A stretch of 64,000 bases of DNA from Mesorhizobium sp. SOD10 (GTDB lineage Bacteria > Pseudomonadota > Alphaproteobacteria > Rhizobiales > Rhizobiaceae). Shown here piece after piece: positions 53,866 through 63,786 of this stretch (positions are counted from its first letter, which is position 1; the number at the start of each line of letters is the position of its first letter). A program made the translations under genes and the position numbers. The stretch is taken from assembly GCA_000824805.1 (NCBI GenBank), contig CCNA01000012.1, positions 62,001 through 126,000 on the forward strand, read 5' to 3'. The notes beneath the pieces were generated by a model. The model was not told the DNA's origin and searched no databases. It saw nothing but the letters and a program-made list of their open reading frames with translations.

Positions 53866-54540
53866 ATGATCCCCTGGGTCCAGCTTGATTCCGCCCGAAC
53901 GCCCGATGGCGGACAGGAGCTGCGCCTTAAACAGCGCGGCACTGAATTTTCGATCATGCTCGGTACCAACGAGCTGATGAACAGCCGTCTCAGCGGCTCC
54001 GAGGAGGCTCTCGCCAGGGTTTCCTGCGAGCGGATCGCCGGCCGCAAGCGGCCGAACCTCCTCATCGGCGGGCTCGGCATGGGCTTCACCTTGCGCGCCG
54101 CCCTCGCCGCGCTCGATGGCGACGCTACCATCACCGTCGCCGAACTCGTCCCCGCGGTCGTCGCCTGGGCACGCGATCCGATGGCGGAAATCTTCGACGG
54201 CTGCCTCGACGACCCCCGCGTCACCATCCGCGAGGCCGATGTCGGCCAACTGATAAGGGCGGACAACGCCGCCTGGGACGCCATCCTGCTCGACGTCGAC
54301 AACGGTCCCGAAGGCATCGTCTATAAGGGCAATGACACGCTCTATGGCGCGGCCGGCCTGGCGGCCGCGCGCGCTGCCTTGACGCCGGACGGCGTCCTGG
54401 CGGTCTGGTCGCAGGGGCCGGACAGCGGCTTCACCCGGCGGCTGAAGCAGGCCGGCTTCGCGGTCGAGGAGATCAACACGCGGGCCAACGGCAAGCGCGG
54501 CGCCCGCCACATCATCTGGATTGCGACCAACCGGCCCTGA
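53866..54540 (+). CDS. spermidine synthase-like protein
   Basis: 224 residues. The aminopropyl/methyltransferase core shows NLLIGGLGMGFTLRAALAAL (about 64-83), TVAELVPAVVAWA (near 90) and DAILLDVDNGPEGI (near 142). It lacks the N-terminal beta-strand domain and the catalytic details of true spermidine synthases, so the reaction is uncertain. The start codon and first residues MIP are encoded by a partial copy of the foldback repeat. Confidence 0.8.
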   Translation: MIPWVQLDSARTPDGGQELRLKQRGTEFSIMLGTNELMNSRLSGSEEALARVSCERIAGRKRPNLLIGGLGMGFTLRAALAALDGDATITVAELVPAVVAWARDPMAEIFDGCLDDPRVTIREADVGQLIRADNAAWDAILLDVDNGPEGIVYKGNDTLYGAAGLAAARAALTPDGVLAVWSQGPDSGFTRRLKQAGFAVEEINTRANGKRGARHIIWIATNRP

Positions 54541-54610
54541 CGCTTTCAGCCACAGCCGCTGCTGCTTTACGCTTTGTTACGGCCGATGATGCAGGATCAC
54601 GGAAATCTCC

Positions 54611-54649
54611 AGAGTGGTTCGCCGTTTCACGGAAACGGCGAACCACTCT
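54611..54649. repeat. 17-bp-stem palindrome upstream of the GT-C-like gene
   Basis: The two arms (54611-54627 and 54633-54649), beginning AGAGTGGTTCGCC, are perfectly complementary over 17 bp, with loop CACGG. A T-rich patch ATCTCATTGTTTTCT follows. It may end the preceding transcript or be a mobile palindromic element; it does not share the core of the other families. Confidence 0.8.
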
Positions 54650-54681
54650 ATCTCATTGTTTTCTAAGGCCTCGCGACCAGC

Positions 54682-56457
54682 ATGACCGTGCAAGGCACCG
54701 GTTGGAAAAACGATCTCCTGCTTGCGTTGAGCGCCACGCTGGTGGTGCTGGCGATCAACGCGGTTTCCGGCTTCCCCACCCTTGCGGATTACGGCGCCGA
54801 CAATGACAGCATGCTGCGCCTGGTCGAGGTCCGCGACCTGCTCGGCGGCCAAAGCTGGTTCGATCTCCATCAATACAGGATGGGCACCTCGGGCGGCTTC
54901 GTCATGCACTGGTCGCGGCTGGTCGACACGCCCCTTGCGCTCATCATCATGGCTTTCGATGCGCTGGGCGCCGGCACCGCCACCGCCGAACGCGCTGCGC
55001 AGATCATCTGGCCGACCCTGCTCTACGGGCTGACCATTTTCGTGCTGATGCGCGCCTCCCAGCGCTTCGCCGCTACGAATGTCGCGATGCCGGCGGTCAT
55101 TCTGTCGACCGCGGCGCTGTTCTTCCTGGTGATCTACAGCCCGGGTGTGATCGATCACCACAACGTCCAGCTGCTGCTGACGGCGGCCAGCCTCTGGCTC
55201 CTGATGGAAGCGCCCTCCTGGCGGCCGGCTGCGCTTCTGTCGGGCATTTGCGCGGGCCTGACGCTCGCTGTCGGCATGGAAACCGCCCCCTATGTTGCGG
55301 TGCTCGGCATCTGTGCCGCTGTCCTGTTCATCCTCGACGACAGGGAACGGATCACGGCGCGAGGCTTCGGCCTCGGATTTGCCGGCATCGCCTCGCTGGT
55401 CTTCGTGGCAACCATCCGGCCGGCCGACTGGGGCGTGGCCCAATGCGACGCCTTCTCGTCCTTCCAATTCGCGGTAGCAGCGCTATCCGGCTTCGGCCTA
55501 GCGATCGCCGCGACGTTGACGGCGTCGACAACCCGGGCGCGGCTGGTTTCCATGCTGGCGCTGACGGCTGCGGTCGCAGCCGCCGTGACAGCGTTCTTCC
55601 CGCAATGCCTGGCATCGCCCTATGCGGGCATGGACGAGCGCATCCGCACCTATTGGCTGGCTGACGTGGTCGAAGCGCAGCCCTTCTGGAGCGTCGCCAT
55701 CCACCAGCCGAAGCTGATGGCGACGCGCTATGTCACGCCCTTCATCGCGATCCTGCTGATCGGCTTTCAGTTGCGAAGCCGTGGCCTGCGCCGCGAGGAA
55801 ATTCTCGCCGCCGTCCTGCTCCTCGTCGCCTTCGGCGTCAGCCTCTGGCAGGTGCGCGGCTCGACCTTCTCCGTCGCCTTCGCCGTGCTGCCGCTCTCGG
55901 CCTGGATCGCGAAAATCCGCCTGCGGGCGGACGCCGCGCCCTCATGGCGCCTCTCCACCGGCATCGTCATGGCGTGGCTGGTCTCGCTCAACGCGACCTG
56001 GGCCGGGGTCGCGGTGGCGGCGCAATCCATGGTCCAGAAGGCGCCGCAGCGGATCAATTCCGATCCCGACCATGCGGTCACCTGCGGCAAGCCGGGCGAC
56101 TTCCGCGATCTTGCCGCCATGCCGTCGACGACGGTGCTTGCCTCGTCCAATCTCGGCTCGGGAATATTGATGTTTACGGGCCATCGGGCGTTGGCCGGCC
56201 CTTACCACCGCAATGTCGGCGGCAATTTGGCCATGCTCGATGCGTTCATGGGAGCGCCGGACGCTGCCCGCGCCGTCATCGAGCGCGAGCATGTCGGGCT
56301 GATCGCGATCTGCCGCGGCAACACGGAAGAGATATCGCTGGGCCTGGACGCGCCGGATGGCCTTGCCGCGGCATTGCTGCGGAGCGCCCCCCCGACATGG
56401 CTCGAACTGGACCAGTCTACCGCTGGAAAGCCGATCGAGATCTACAAGGTCCGTTGA
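54682..56457 (+). CDS. polytopic membrane protein, GT-C glycosyltransferase-like
   Basis: 591 residues, about ten to twelve membrane segments. The first periplasmic loop has DYGADNDSMLRLVEVRDLLGG and WFDLHQYRM (about 36-67), whose Asp pair and position resemble GT-C enzymes of the oligosaccharyltransferase/PMT type. A second conserved point is SPGVIDHHNVQLLL near 157. The C-terminal ~110 residues are soluble and probably periplasmic. I infer a polyprenyl-phosphate-sugar transferase; no named family member is certain. Confidence 0.7.
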   Translation: MTVQGTGWKNDLLLALSATLVVLAINAVSGFPTLADYGADNDSMLRLVEVRDLLGGQSWFDLHQYRMGTSGGFVMHWSRLVDTPLALIIMAFDALGAGTATAERAAQIIWPTLLYGLTIFVLMRASQRFAATNVAMPAVILSTAALFFLVIYSPGVIDHHNVQLLLTAASLWLLMEAPSWRPAALLSGICAGLTLAVGMETAPYVAVLGICAAVLFILDDRERITARGFGLGFAGIASLVFVATIRPADWGVAQCDAFSSFQFAVAALSGFGLAIAATLTASTTRARLVSMLALTAAVAAAVTAFFPQCLASPYAGMDERIRTYWLADVVEAQPFWSVAIHQPKLMATRYVTPFIAILLIGFQLRSRGLRREEILAAVLLLVAFGVSLWQVRGSTFSVAFAVLPLSAWIAKIRLRADAAPSWRLSTGIVMAWLVSLNATWAGVAVAAQSMVQKAPQRINSDPDHAVTCGKPGDFRDLAAMPSTTVLASSNLGSGILMFTGHRALAGPYHRNVGGNLAMLDAFMGAPDAARAVIEREHVGLIAICRGNTEEISLGLDAPDGLAAALLRSAPPTWLELDQSTAGKPIEIYKVR

Positions 56458-56672
56458 ATATCGGCTTGCGGCATATCAGCATCGTCGACCGCACGCTTTG
56501 CAAAGCGCTCGTTTTGCGCCGATGCAATATGCCCTCATGATTTAGAAAACCGCGATCGAGATCATTCGGGTGGATCGTTGCAATCCAGCCTGTGCTTTGG
56601 TTAGCATTTCGCTCGGGCAGCGATATATGTATTCAAGCAATTGGATTCGGGGTTTTAGGGGAGAAGATATCC
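56458..56672. other. intergenic region before the 2OG oxygenase gene
   Basis: 215 bp. A perfect 14-bp palindrome CGCTTTGCAAAGCG (56494-56507) followed by CTCGTTTT may be a weak terminator. No gene, known promoter or repeat copy was identified elsewhere in it. Confidence 0.4.
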
Positions 56673-57482
56673 ATGTCGGCCATAGATGGCGCGTTGGCGC
56701 CTGCGTCAGCCACACAAACGCTGCAGCATGTTGTCTCGCACATGGTGGACGCCGTGAACCGCGCCGCCTTTGTGGAAAAGCCGTTCTGGCATCTTGAGAT
56801 GACGGATGTCTTTCCGGCGGACCTCTATCTGCGCATGCGCGCCGCCATGCCCGAGGCGCGCGAATATCGTGCGCTCAAGGGGCGCAACAATGTGAATATC
56901 AAGGCTGACGGAACCGCGACGCGGATCAAGATCGACCTCTACCCCGAATATATCCGCCACCTGCCTAGCGAGAAACGGGCCGTCTGGGCCCTGGTCGGCA
57001 AGGCGTTGCATGCGCCGGAACTGAAGGACGCATTCATGCGCCGCCTTGCCCCGGGCCTGGAGCGCCGGTTCGGCTCGGATTTCATGAAGGTCGGCATGTA
57101 TCCGGTGCCGATGCTGACGCGCGACGTGGCGGGCTACAAGATCGGCTTCCACACCGACACGAAATGGAAGGGCATCACGGTCCAGTTCTATCTGCCGGAG
57201 GACGACTCGATCAACCATATCGGCACCCGCTTCGCCGAGCGCATGCCGGACGGGCGTTTCGAGAATTCGCACCGGATGTCGTTTTCGCCGAATACAGGCT
57301 ACGCCTTTGCGGTCGGCACCGACACCTGGCATGCGGTCGACACGGTCGGACCGGAAGTCCGCACCCGCGACAGCATTCTTCACACCTATTTCGTGGACAA
57401 CACCGCGACGCTCAAGATCCGCAACCGGAGCAAGCGGGCGGCCAATTTCGTGATGAACGAAGTCCGCCACATCGGCCGGTAG
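56673..57482 (+). CDS. 2-oxoglutarate/Fe(II)-dependent oxygenase
   Basis: 269 residues from ATG 56673, with GGGGAGA upstream; an earlier in-frame start at 56592 lacks one. The iron facial triad is H160 and D162 in GFHTDTKWKGITV and H220 in GTDTWHAVDTV; the 2-oxoglutarate arginine is probably R230 or R232 in EVRTRDS. This is the 2OG-FeII_Oxy_3/prolyl-hydroxylase-like group. The substrate is unknown; the neighbouring GT-C-like gene suggests an envelope molecule, but that is speculative. Confidence 0.84.
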   Translation: MSAIDGALAPASATQTLQHVVSHMVDAVNRAAFVEKPFWHLEMTDVFPADLYLRMRAAMPEAREYRALKGRNNVNIKADGTATRIKIDLYPEYIRHLPSEKRAVWALVGKALHAPELKDAFMRRLAPGLERRFGSDFMKVGMYPVPMLTRDVAGYKIGFHTDTKWKGITVQFYLPEDDSINHIGTRFAERMPDGRFENSHRMSFSPNTGYAFAVGTDTWHAVDTVGPEVRTRDSILHTYFVDNTATLKIRNRSKRAANFVMNEVRHIGR

Positions 57483-57531
57483 AGAAATTCCAGGACCGGT
57501 TTTTCCGAGCGGCGGGCGGCGCCCGCCCTCC

Positions 57532-58548
57532 TCAGTCCTGGTGCAGGATGAATTCCAGATAGAGGTTGCGCTGCAGGATCGAGTGGTTGTCGTCCGACAC
57601 CAGCGACACCATCAGCGCGCCGTCGTCGCGCGTCCAGACGTCCAGCCCTTCCATATTGTCGATCTGGTAGCCCATGTCGGCCTCCATGAGCACCGGCCCG
57701 TCGGCGACCGCGCCCCTCTCGACGCTTTCGCCGTAGATGCGCCGCAGCCGCATCTTCACTCCGCGCGCGATCGAGAAACTGCGCTCCAGGAGCAGCAGAT
57801 CGCCGTCCGGCAGGAAGGCGCCGTCGGTTATGTCGAATTCGCCGTCGCGCTTGACGGTGAAGACGCCCTTATGCGGCCCCTCGATGACGGCGGCGTAGAC
57901 GTTGCCGACTTCGTCGAGGCTCCTCTCCGAGACCACGACCAGGCCGCCCGCGTGCTGCCCATAAGGATTGGCGTGGGTGACGGTCTCGAAGCCGCGGTTC
58001 TGGCGCAGCTCCTGGGCGGGGATCAGGTAATCGAGCTGCCTGGCCGGCGCTTTCATATTGTCGGGATCGATCTTGAACTGGGCGACGCGCTGGTCGCGCT
58101 CGAAGCCGACGGTGGCGATGCCATCCTTGACCGCAAGCCCCTCCGCGTCGACTTCCCATTTCTTGTCGATCGGCCGGCCCGAGGCGTCGACCATCTGCTG
58201 CATGCGGAAATTCTTGACGGCCGACGGTCGCCTGCCGGCGTCATGCGTGATCGTGCCGAAGAACCAGAAGCCGGTGTCGGCGACGCCGATGAAATCGCCG
58301 CCCGGCTTCAGGAAGCGAAAGGCCGACAGCGCGCCGAAATCGCGCGTAGGCGAGGTCATCTCCAGCCCGCCGACGAATTCGAGCGGCCCGAACCGCGTCT
58401 CGTCATGGCCGACATGGAACTGGCTGATCGGCCGCGCCGAAATCTCGACCGTCTCGACGGGAGCTCCCAGGCCAGCAATTGCCGGCGACGCGCAGGCCAG
58501 CATGCAGGCGAAAAGCGTCCGCCGCGCACGCCGCCCCGAAAAGATCAT
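57532..58548 (-). CDS. esterase-like activity of phytase family protein
   Basis: 338 residues with a signal peptide ([16 protein letters not shown]). The family pattern of beta-propeller-type repeats is visible in [47 protein letters not shown] and [24 protein letters not shown]. The role is unknown; the name derives from a loose resemblance to Phytase-like proteins. It overlaps the cobT stop by 4 bp on the same strand, so it is probably read from the cobST transcript. Confidence 0.82.
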   Translation of the reverse strand: MIFSGRRARRTLFACMLACASPAIAGLGAPVETVEISARPISQFHVGHDETRFGPLEFVGGLEMTSPTRDFGALSAFRFLKPGGDFIGVADTGFWFFGTITHDAGRRPSAVKNFRMQQMVDASGRPIDKKWEVDAEGLAVKDGIATVGFERDQRVAQFKIDPDNMKAPARQLDYLIPAQELRQNRGFETVTHANPYGQHAGGLVVVSERSLDEVGNVYAAVIEGPHKGVFTVKRDGEFDITDGAFLPDGDLLLLERSFSIARGVKMRLRRIYGESVERGAVADGPVLMEADMGYQIDNMEGLDVWTRDDGALMVSLVSDDNHSILQRNLYLEFILHQD

Positions 58549-60443
58549 CCGGCGCGCCGCAAGCCGCCGCGCCGCGTGTCGCGCGCGCTTTCCTCGCCGA
58601 ATAGCGAGGCAAGCTGCTCCGTCATGGCGCCGGCCAGTTCCTCCGCATCGACGATGGTGACGGCGCGGCGATAATAGCGCGTGACGTCATGGCCGATCCC
58701 GATCGCCAGCAGCTCGACCGGCGAGCGCGTCTCGATCAGCTCGATGACCGCCCGCAGATGCCGCTCCAGATAATTGCCCGGATTGACCGAGAGCGTGGAA
58801 TCGTCGACCGGCGCACCGTCCGAGATCATCATCAGGATCTTGCGCTGCTCCGGCCGGCCGATCAGTCGGTTATGCGCCCAAAGCAGCGCCTCGCCGTCGA
58901 TGTTTTCCTTGAGCAGGCCCTCGCGCATCATCAGCCCGAGATTGCGCCGCGCGCGCCGCCACGGATGGTCGGCGGATTTGTAGATGATGTGGCGCAGGTC
59001 GTTGAGCCGGCCGGGATTCGGCGGCTTGCCGTCCTTCAGCCATTTCTCGCGCGCCTGCCCGCCTTTCCACGCCCGCGTGGTGAAACCGAGGATTTCCACC
59101 GAAACGCCGCAGCGCTCCAGCGTGCGCGCCAGGATGTCGGCGCAGGTCGCAGCAACCGTGATCGGACGCCCGCGCATGGAGCCCGAATTGTCGAGCACCA
59201 GCGACACCACCGTGTCGCGGAACTTGGTGTCACGCTCCTGCTTGAAGGACAGCGGCTGCATCGGATCGATGACGACGCGCACCAGGCGCGCCGGATCGAG
59301 ATAGCCTTCCTCGAGGTCGAAATCCCAGGAGCGGTTCTGCTGCGCCATCAGCCGGCGCTGCAGCCGGTTGGCGAGCCGCCCGACGACGCCGGAAAGATTG
59401 GCGAGTTGCTTGTCGAGGAAGGCGCGCAGCCGGTCGAGTTCCTCTTCCTCGCAAAGGTCCTCGGCGCCGACCGTCTCGTCGAAGGCGGTGGTGAAGACCT
59501 TGTAGTCGATCTCCTTTGGCAGGTTGAGGAACGGATTGTCGTTGCGCTTGGCCTCGCCGGGCGTCTCGGCGTCGGAATCATCCTCGTCGGACAGGTCGTC
59601 CGAGGTGGCGTCGGTCGCTTCCGTCTCGGCCGACTCTTCCTCGTCGGCGGAGGCTTCGGCATCTTCCGACTGCGACTGCTCGGAGCCTGAATCCTCCTCG
59701 CCGCCCTCCTCGCTCTGTTCCTCGCCCTGCTGCTCGTTCTCTTCGTTTTCCTCGGAATCTTCGGTTTCCTGGTCGTCGCCGAGCTCCTCGGCCATTTCCA
59801 TGGAAACCAGCATGTCGCGCACGACGCGGGCAAAGGCCTGCTGATCCTCGAGCTTGGCCGACAGGCCGTCGAGATCGGCGCTGGCCTTCTCCTCGATCCA
59901 GGGACGCCAGAGGTCGACCAGCCGCTCGCCGCTCTTGGGCGCGGGACGTCCGGTGAGCTTTTCGCGCACCATCAGCGCGACCGCCTCTTCGAGCGGCGCG
60001 TCCGCCTTGTCCCTGACATCGACAAGGTTCGCCTTGGCGTATTTGTCCTCGAGCATCGAGCCGATATTGTCGGCCACGCCCTGCATGGCGCGGCTGCCGA
60101 TCGCCTCGACCCGGGCCTGCTCAACGGCATCGAAGATGGACCGCGCGAGCTTGCCTTCCGGCGCCAGCTTGTTGTGGATGCGCTGATCGTGGCAGGCGCG
60201 CTTCAGCGCCATGGAATCGCCGAGGCCGCGCGTGATCGCGATGTCGTTGCGGGACGCTTTCTTGGGCAGTTCGGGCAGGCGCGCGCGATTTCCCGCCAGA
60301 GCCGGCCGGTCCTTGGCGAAGCCGACCTCGAGGTCCTTGTCGCCGGCGACGGCGCGCATGCACACCGTCACGGCGCGCTTGAAGCTGTCGGCTTCAGAAC
60401 CCGTCTTCGGCTTGTTGCGCGTGTTGTCGCCCGGACCCGCCAT
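58545..60443 (-). CDS. cobT: cobaltochelatase subunit CobT
   Basis: 632 residues. N-terminal CobT domain, a very acidic linker at about 219-294 (long Asp/Glu/Ser runs), and a C-terminal von Willebrand-type domain with metal-ion-dependent site D418-x-S420-x-S422 in [11 protein letters not shown]. With CobS (AAA ATPase) and CobN it inserts cobalt into hydrogenobyrinate a,c-diamide in the aerobic B12 pathway. cobN is not in the window. It follows cobS by 56 bp. Confidence 0.95.
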   Translation of the reverse strand: MAGPGDNTRNKPKTGSEADSFKRAVTVCMRAVAGDKDLEVGFAKDRPALAGNRARLPELPKKASRNDIAITRGLGDSMALKRACHDQRIHNKLAPEGKLARSIFDAVEQARVEAIGSRAMQGVADNIGSMLEDKYAKANLVDVRDKADAPLEEAVALMVREKLTGRPAPKSGERLVDLWRPWIEEKASADLDGLSAKLEDQQAFARVVRDMLVSMEMAEELGDDQETEDSEENEENEQQGEEQSEEGGEEDSGSEQSQSEDAEASADEEESAETEATDATSDDLSDEDDSDAETPGEAKRNDNPFLNLPKEIDYKVFTTAFDETVGAEDLCEEEELDRLRAFLDKQLANLSGVVGRLANRLQRRLMAQQNRSWDFDLEEGYLDPARLVRVVIDPMQPLSFKQERDTKFRDTVVSLVLDNSGSMRGRPITVAATCADILARTLERCGVSVEILGFTTRAWKGGQAREKWLKDGKPPNPGRLNDLRHIIYKSADHPWRRARRNLGLMMREGLLKENIDGEALLWAHNRLIGRPEQRKILMMISDGAPVDDSTLSVNPGNYLERHLRAVIELIETRSPVELLAIGIGHDVTRYYRRAVTIVDAEELAGAMTEQLASLFGEESARDTRRGGLRRAG

Positions 60444-60499
60444 TGATCATTCCCTGCGCGTTTTCATGCTGGAAGGCTGGAGGCCTTTCAGCTACGCGC

Positions 60500-61486
60500 C
60501 TAGCCCAGCACCACGTTGGCGGCGCTTTCCGGCAGATCCTCGCCGAAGGCGCGCTGGTAGAACTCGGCCACCACCGAACGCTCCAGCTCGTCGCACTTGT
60601 TGAGGAAGGTCAGCCGGAACGCCATGCCGATATCGCCGAAGATCTCGGCGTTCTCGGCCCAGGTGATGACGGTACGCGGGCTCATCACGGTCGACAGGTC
60701 GCCGTTGATGAAGGCCGAGCGCGTCATGTCGGCGACGCGCACCATCTTGTTGACGATGTCCTTGCCCTTGTTGTCGCGATAGTGCTTGGCCTTGGCCAGC
60801 ACGATGTTCACTTCATTGTCGTGCGGCAGGTAATTCAGCGTGGTGACGATCGACCAGCGGTCCATCTGCGCCTGGTTGATCTGCTGCGTGCCGTGATAGA
60901 GGCCGGTGGTGTCGCCGAGACCGACCGTGTTGGCGGTGGCGAACAGGCGGAAGGCCGGATGCGGACGAATGACGCGGCTCTGGTCGAGCAGCGTGAGCCG
61001 CCCCGACGATTCCAGCACGCGCTGGATGACGAACATCACGTCCGGACGGCCGGCATCATATTCGTCGAAGCAGAGCGCGACATTGTGCTGATAGGCCCAG
61101 GGCAGGATGCCGTCGCGGAATTCGGTGACCTGCAGGCCTTCCTTGACGACGATGGCGTCCTTGCCGACGAGATCGATGCGGCTGACATGGCTGTCGAGGT
61201 TGACGCGCACGCAGGGCCAGTTGAGCCGCGCCGCCACCTGCTCGATATGGGTCGACTTGCCGGTGCCGTGATAGCCCGACACCATGACGCGGCGGTTGTA
61301 GGCAAAGCCCGCGAGGATCGCCAGCGTCGTCGCCTTGTCGAACAGATAATCCGGGTCGATGTCCGGCACGTGCTCGGTCGCCGCCGAATAGGCAGGGACG
61401 ACCATCCTGGACTCGAAGCCGAATTTCTCCTTCACCGACACCGTCGTGTCGGGCAGGTTGGCGATGTCGCGATCGACCTTGTTCAT
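60500..61486 (-). CDS. cobS: cobaltochelatase subunit CobS
   Basis: 328 residues from the ATG at 61486 ([13 protein letters not shown]), the family start; the frame is open to 61594, but that extension is not family-like. AAA+ ATPase with Walker [10 protein letters not shown] (71-79), Walker [14 protein letters not shown] near 138 and sensor 1 LFATANTVG near 180. It powers the CobNST chelatase. Upstream is an A/T-rich palindromic patch around 61560-61580. Confidence 0.95.
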   Translation of the reverse strand: MNKVDRDIANLPDTTVSVKEKFGFESRMVVPAYSAATEHVPDIDPDYLFDKATTLAILAGFAYNRRVMVSGYHGTGKSTHIEQVAARLNWPCVRVNLDSHVSRIDLVGKDAIVVKEGLQVTEFRDGILPWAYQHNVALCFDEYDAGRPDVMFVIQRVLESSGRLTLLDQSRVIRPHPAFRLFATANTVGLGDTTGLYHGTQQINQAQMDRWSIVTTLNYLPHDNEVNIVLAKAKHYRDNKGKDIVNKMVRVADMTRSAFINGDLSTVMSPRTVITWAENAEIFGDIGMAFRLTFLNKCDELERSVVAEFYQRAFGEDLPESAANVVLG

Positions 61487-61609
61487 CTCTATCAACGTCT
61501 CCACGGGCGAAACGCCGCGTTTCGCCGGCAATCGATTTTGTCCGGGGGCGGTCTTAGAGCCTTTTCCAACCTTATGAAAGTTGGAAAACGACACGGACCG
61601 TAGGGCCGC

Positions 61610-62233
61610 TCAGCACAATCCTGCCTGCTTGAGCACGCGATAGGCCTGCAGCACATCGCGGAACCGGTCTTCCGAACCTCTGTCGCCGCCATTCGCATCC
61701 GGATGGTGGCGCTTAACGAGTTCCTTATAGCGCGCCTTGATGTCCTGGCCAGTCGCCTTTGTGTCAAGGCCAAGCGTTTCCAGCGCCTTGGCCTCAAGCG
61801 GCTTTGCCTTGCGCTCGCGCGGCTCGCGCGCCCCTGAGCCGAACAGATTGAAGGGATCGCGCATGCGGTTGTAGTAGCCGGCACGACCCGAACGCTGCTG
61901 CGCGAAATCCGGCGCCGAGCGCGTTCCGCCGCCATTGGCGCCCATGCGCCATGTCGGCCTGTGGCCGGTCAGCGCCTCTTTCTGGAAGCGCGCGATCTCG
62001 CTGTCCGACACGCCGGAGAAGTAGTTGAAGCCCTTGTTGTATTCGCGCACATGCTCGAAGCAGAAGCGGAAATATTCACCCTCCTTGAGGCGCCCGACCG
62101 GCGCGCGATGTGTACCGGCCTCGTTGCAGCCGTCCCACTGGCAGATCGGGGCGCGCGACTTCAGCTCCGCGTCCTTCTCCGGCCGGATTCGAATTTTCTC
62201 GAAATATTTGGGATACGCTTTCATCTCTCCCAT
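61610..62233 (-). CDS. C-terminal J-domain protein
   Basis: 207 residues. The J domain is at the C-terminus (about 145-207) with HPD in LVKRHHPDANGGD. A region with CQWDGC and RFCFEHVREYNKGFNYF near 31-72 contains four cysteine/histidine-type residues and may hold a metal. The start could instead be the ATG at 62224. It would guide a DnaK chaperone; the usual neighbour of cobS in Rhizobiales. Confidence 0.85.
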   Translation of the reverse strand: MGEMKAYPKYFEKIRIRPEKDAELKSRAPICQWDGCNEAGTHRAPVGRLKEGEYFRFCFEHVREYNKGFNYFSGVSDSEIARFQKEALTGHRPTWRMGANGGGTRSAPDFAQQRSGRAGYYNRMRDPFNLFGSGAREPRERKAKPLEAKALETLGLDTKATGQDIKARYKELVKRHHPDANGGDRGSEDRFRDVLQAYRVLKQAGLC

Positions 62234-62390
62234 TTATGGGCCGTTCGCATGTGCGAAACAAGAATTGACATTTCGCCGATGATCGCCCTAACCGCTGAAT
62301 CGCGGCTTAAAAAACGGTCGAATTCAAGATTTTGCGGCTGTGCCGCAGATAGGTTGCGGCTACACCGTCATGTGGGAAAAGGAAGCCCGG

Positions 62391-62693
62391 ATGTCCATAC
62401 AGTCGACGATGGAAAACAAGCTGAAAGCGGCGTTTTCGCCAGAAAGGCTCGCCGTCATCAATGAAAGCCACCTTCACGCCGGCCATCACCATGTCGAGCA
62501 CGGCCACGAGGCCCACTTCGACGGCACCGGCGAAACGCATTTCCGCGTCCGGGTCGTCTCGGCCGCCTTTGCCGGCATGAGCCGCGTCGACCGTCACCGC
62601 GCCGTCAACGAACTGCTTGCCGAGGAATTGAAAGCCGGCGTGCATGCGCTGGCGATCGAGCCGGCCGCGCCCGGCGAGAAGACGCGCTGGTAG
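62391..62693 (+). CDS. bolA: BolA-family protein
   Basis: 100 residues from ATG 62391, preceded by AGGAAG. The BolA fold shows VINESHLHAGHHHVEHGHEAHF near 25-46 with many histidines, then THFRVRVVSAAFAGMSRVDRHRAVNELLAEEL. BolA proteins partner monothiol glutaredoxins in iron-sulfur handling and affect cell shape. Divergent from the J-domain gene. Confidence 0.93.
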   Translation: MSIQSTMENKLKAAFSPERLAVINESHLHAGHHHVEHGHEAHFDGTGETHFRVRVVSAAFAGMSRVDRHRAVNELLAEELKAGVHALAIEPAAPGEKTRW

Positions 62694-63506
62694 TCAACCG
62701 ACGGTCGCCCTGAGAAACGCCATCGCCGCCGCGGTCAAGGCGTCGCCGTCCTTGCCGAAATCGCTATTGATCGACATGTGCGTATAGGCGCTGCCGTCGA
62801 ACAGCGTGACCTTGGTTCCCGTGGCGCGTAGGCGCTCGGCGAAGGCCCTGGACTCTTCGCCTCGCCCGGGCGCACGCGAATAGGCGATGAAGGTCGGCGG
62901 ATGTTTCCTGCCGTCGACATAGCTCGCCGGCGACAGCGCCGCCCACTGTGCCGGGTCGGAGAAGGCACGCGCATAGGCTCGAGCCATGCCGCCATTCCTG
63001 GCAAGCGCGGCAAGGTCATAGGCCCTGGTGTCGTCGAGGATCAGTGCGGCGACCTCGGGCAACCCGCCGCGCAAGCCGGCCAGCGCAACCAGATGGCAGC
63101 CGGCCGAATGGCCCATGCCGACGATGCGGTTCGGGTCGCCGCCATACCGGGCGATATTGGCGCGCACATAGGCATAGGCCTTTTCGACGTCGCTGGCCTG
63201 GGTCGCGACATCGGCTTGCGGCAACATGCGGTAATCGATCGAGATGAAGAGGAAACCGTTGGCAACCAGGAAGCCCGGCTTGGCGCCGACCTGGCTGCGG
63301 TTGCCGAACCGCCAGGCGCCCCCATGGACGAAGAAGACCACCGGCAGGTTCTTCGCGCCGTCCGCGGCATAGATGTCGAGCTTGGCCGGACCGTAGTCGC
63401 GGGTTTGCGGTTCGGGCTGGACCGGAGGCCCGGCGGCTGACGCACCTGCCGGCAAAAGCGCCGCCAAGAATGCCACGATGAAGCTGCGTCGATCGATCAT
63501 CGCCAT
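62694..63506 (-). CDS. alpha/beta hydrolase
   Basis: 270 residues with a signal peptide (SFIVAFLAALLPAGASA). Oxyanion-hole motif HGGAW near 61, nucleophile serine in GMGHSAGCH near 131, and the histidine in YTHMSINSD near 240. Most like the BD-FAE/kynurenine formamidase-type esterases (DXX and HGG context). The substrate is unknown. It abuts the bolA stop with no gap. Confidence 0.85.
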   Translation of the reverse strand: MAMIDRRSFIVAFLAALLPAGASAAGPPVQPEPQTRDYGPAKLDIYAADGAKNLPVVFFVHGGAWRFGNRSQVGAKPGFLVANGFLFISIDYRMLPQADVATQASDVEKAYAYVRANIARYGGDPNRIVGMGHSAGCHLVALAGLRGGLPEVAALILDDTRAYDLAALARNGGMARAYARAFSDPAQWAALSPASYVDGRKHPPTFIAYSRAPGRGEESRAFAERLRATGTKVTLFDGSAYTHMSINSDFGKDGDALTAAAMAFLRATVG

Positions 63507-63786
63507 CCTCGGACAGTTGTGCCGCAGCGGGCACGGATGCTAGCCGCGCCTCGTTGCCGACCCAAAATGATAACTTTCGGTGCGAAAACAAATCCACTCC
63601 TTGACCGTCCGCTGGCAATCACCACGTATGTTCACAGGCGAGCACTTTCGGCCGCGTCGGGTATCAACCGAGGTCAATGCCAGATTGCATGCGCTATCCT
63701 TCACAATGAGGGAACCAACAGTGCTTTCCGGCAGTTGATGCAGCGATGAGCCGATTGGCAGCCCATCGGCTCCGAGGCAAAGCATC
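63507..63786. other. intergenic region before prkA
   Basis: 280 bp between divergent genes. Apart from the candidate stress promoter at 63711-63738 I found no gene, repeat or terminator. Confidence 0.4.
63711..63738 (+). promoter_or_regulatory. candidate EcfG (RpoE2) general-stress promoter for prkA
   Basis: GGAAC (63711-63715), an 18-bp spacer and GTTGAT (63734-63739) fit the alphaproteobacterial general stress consensus GGAAC-N18/19-GTT. It lies about 48 bp before the ATG. PrkA is stress-linked in many bacteria, which makes the site plausible. Confidence 0.4.
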
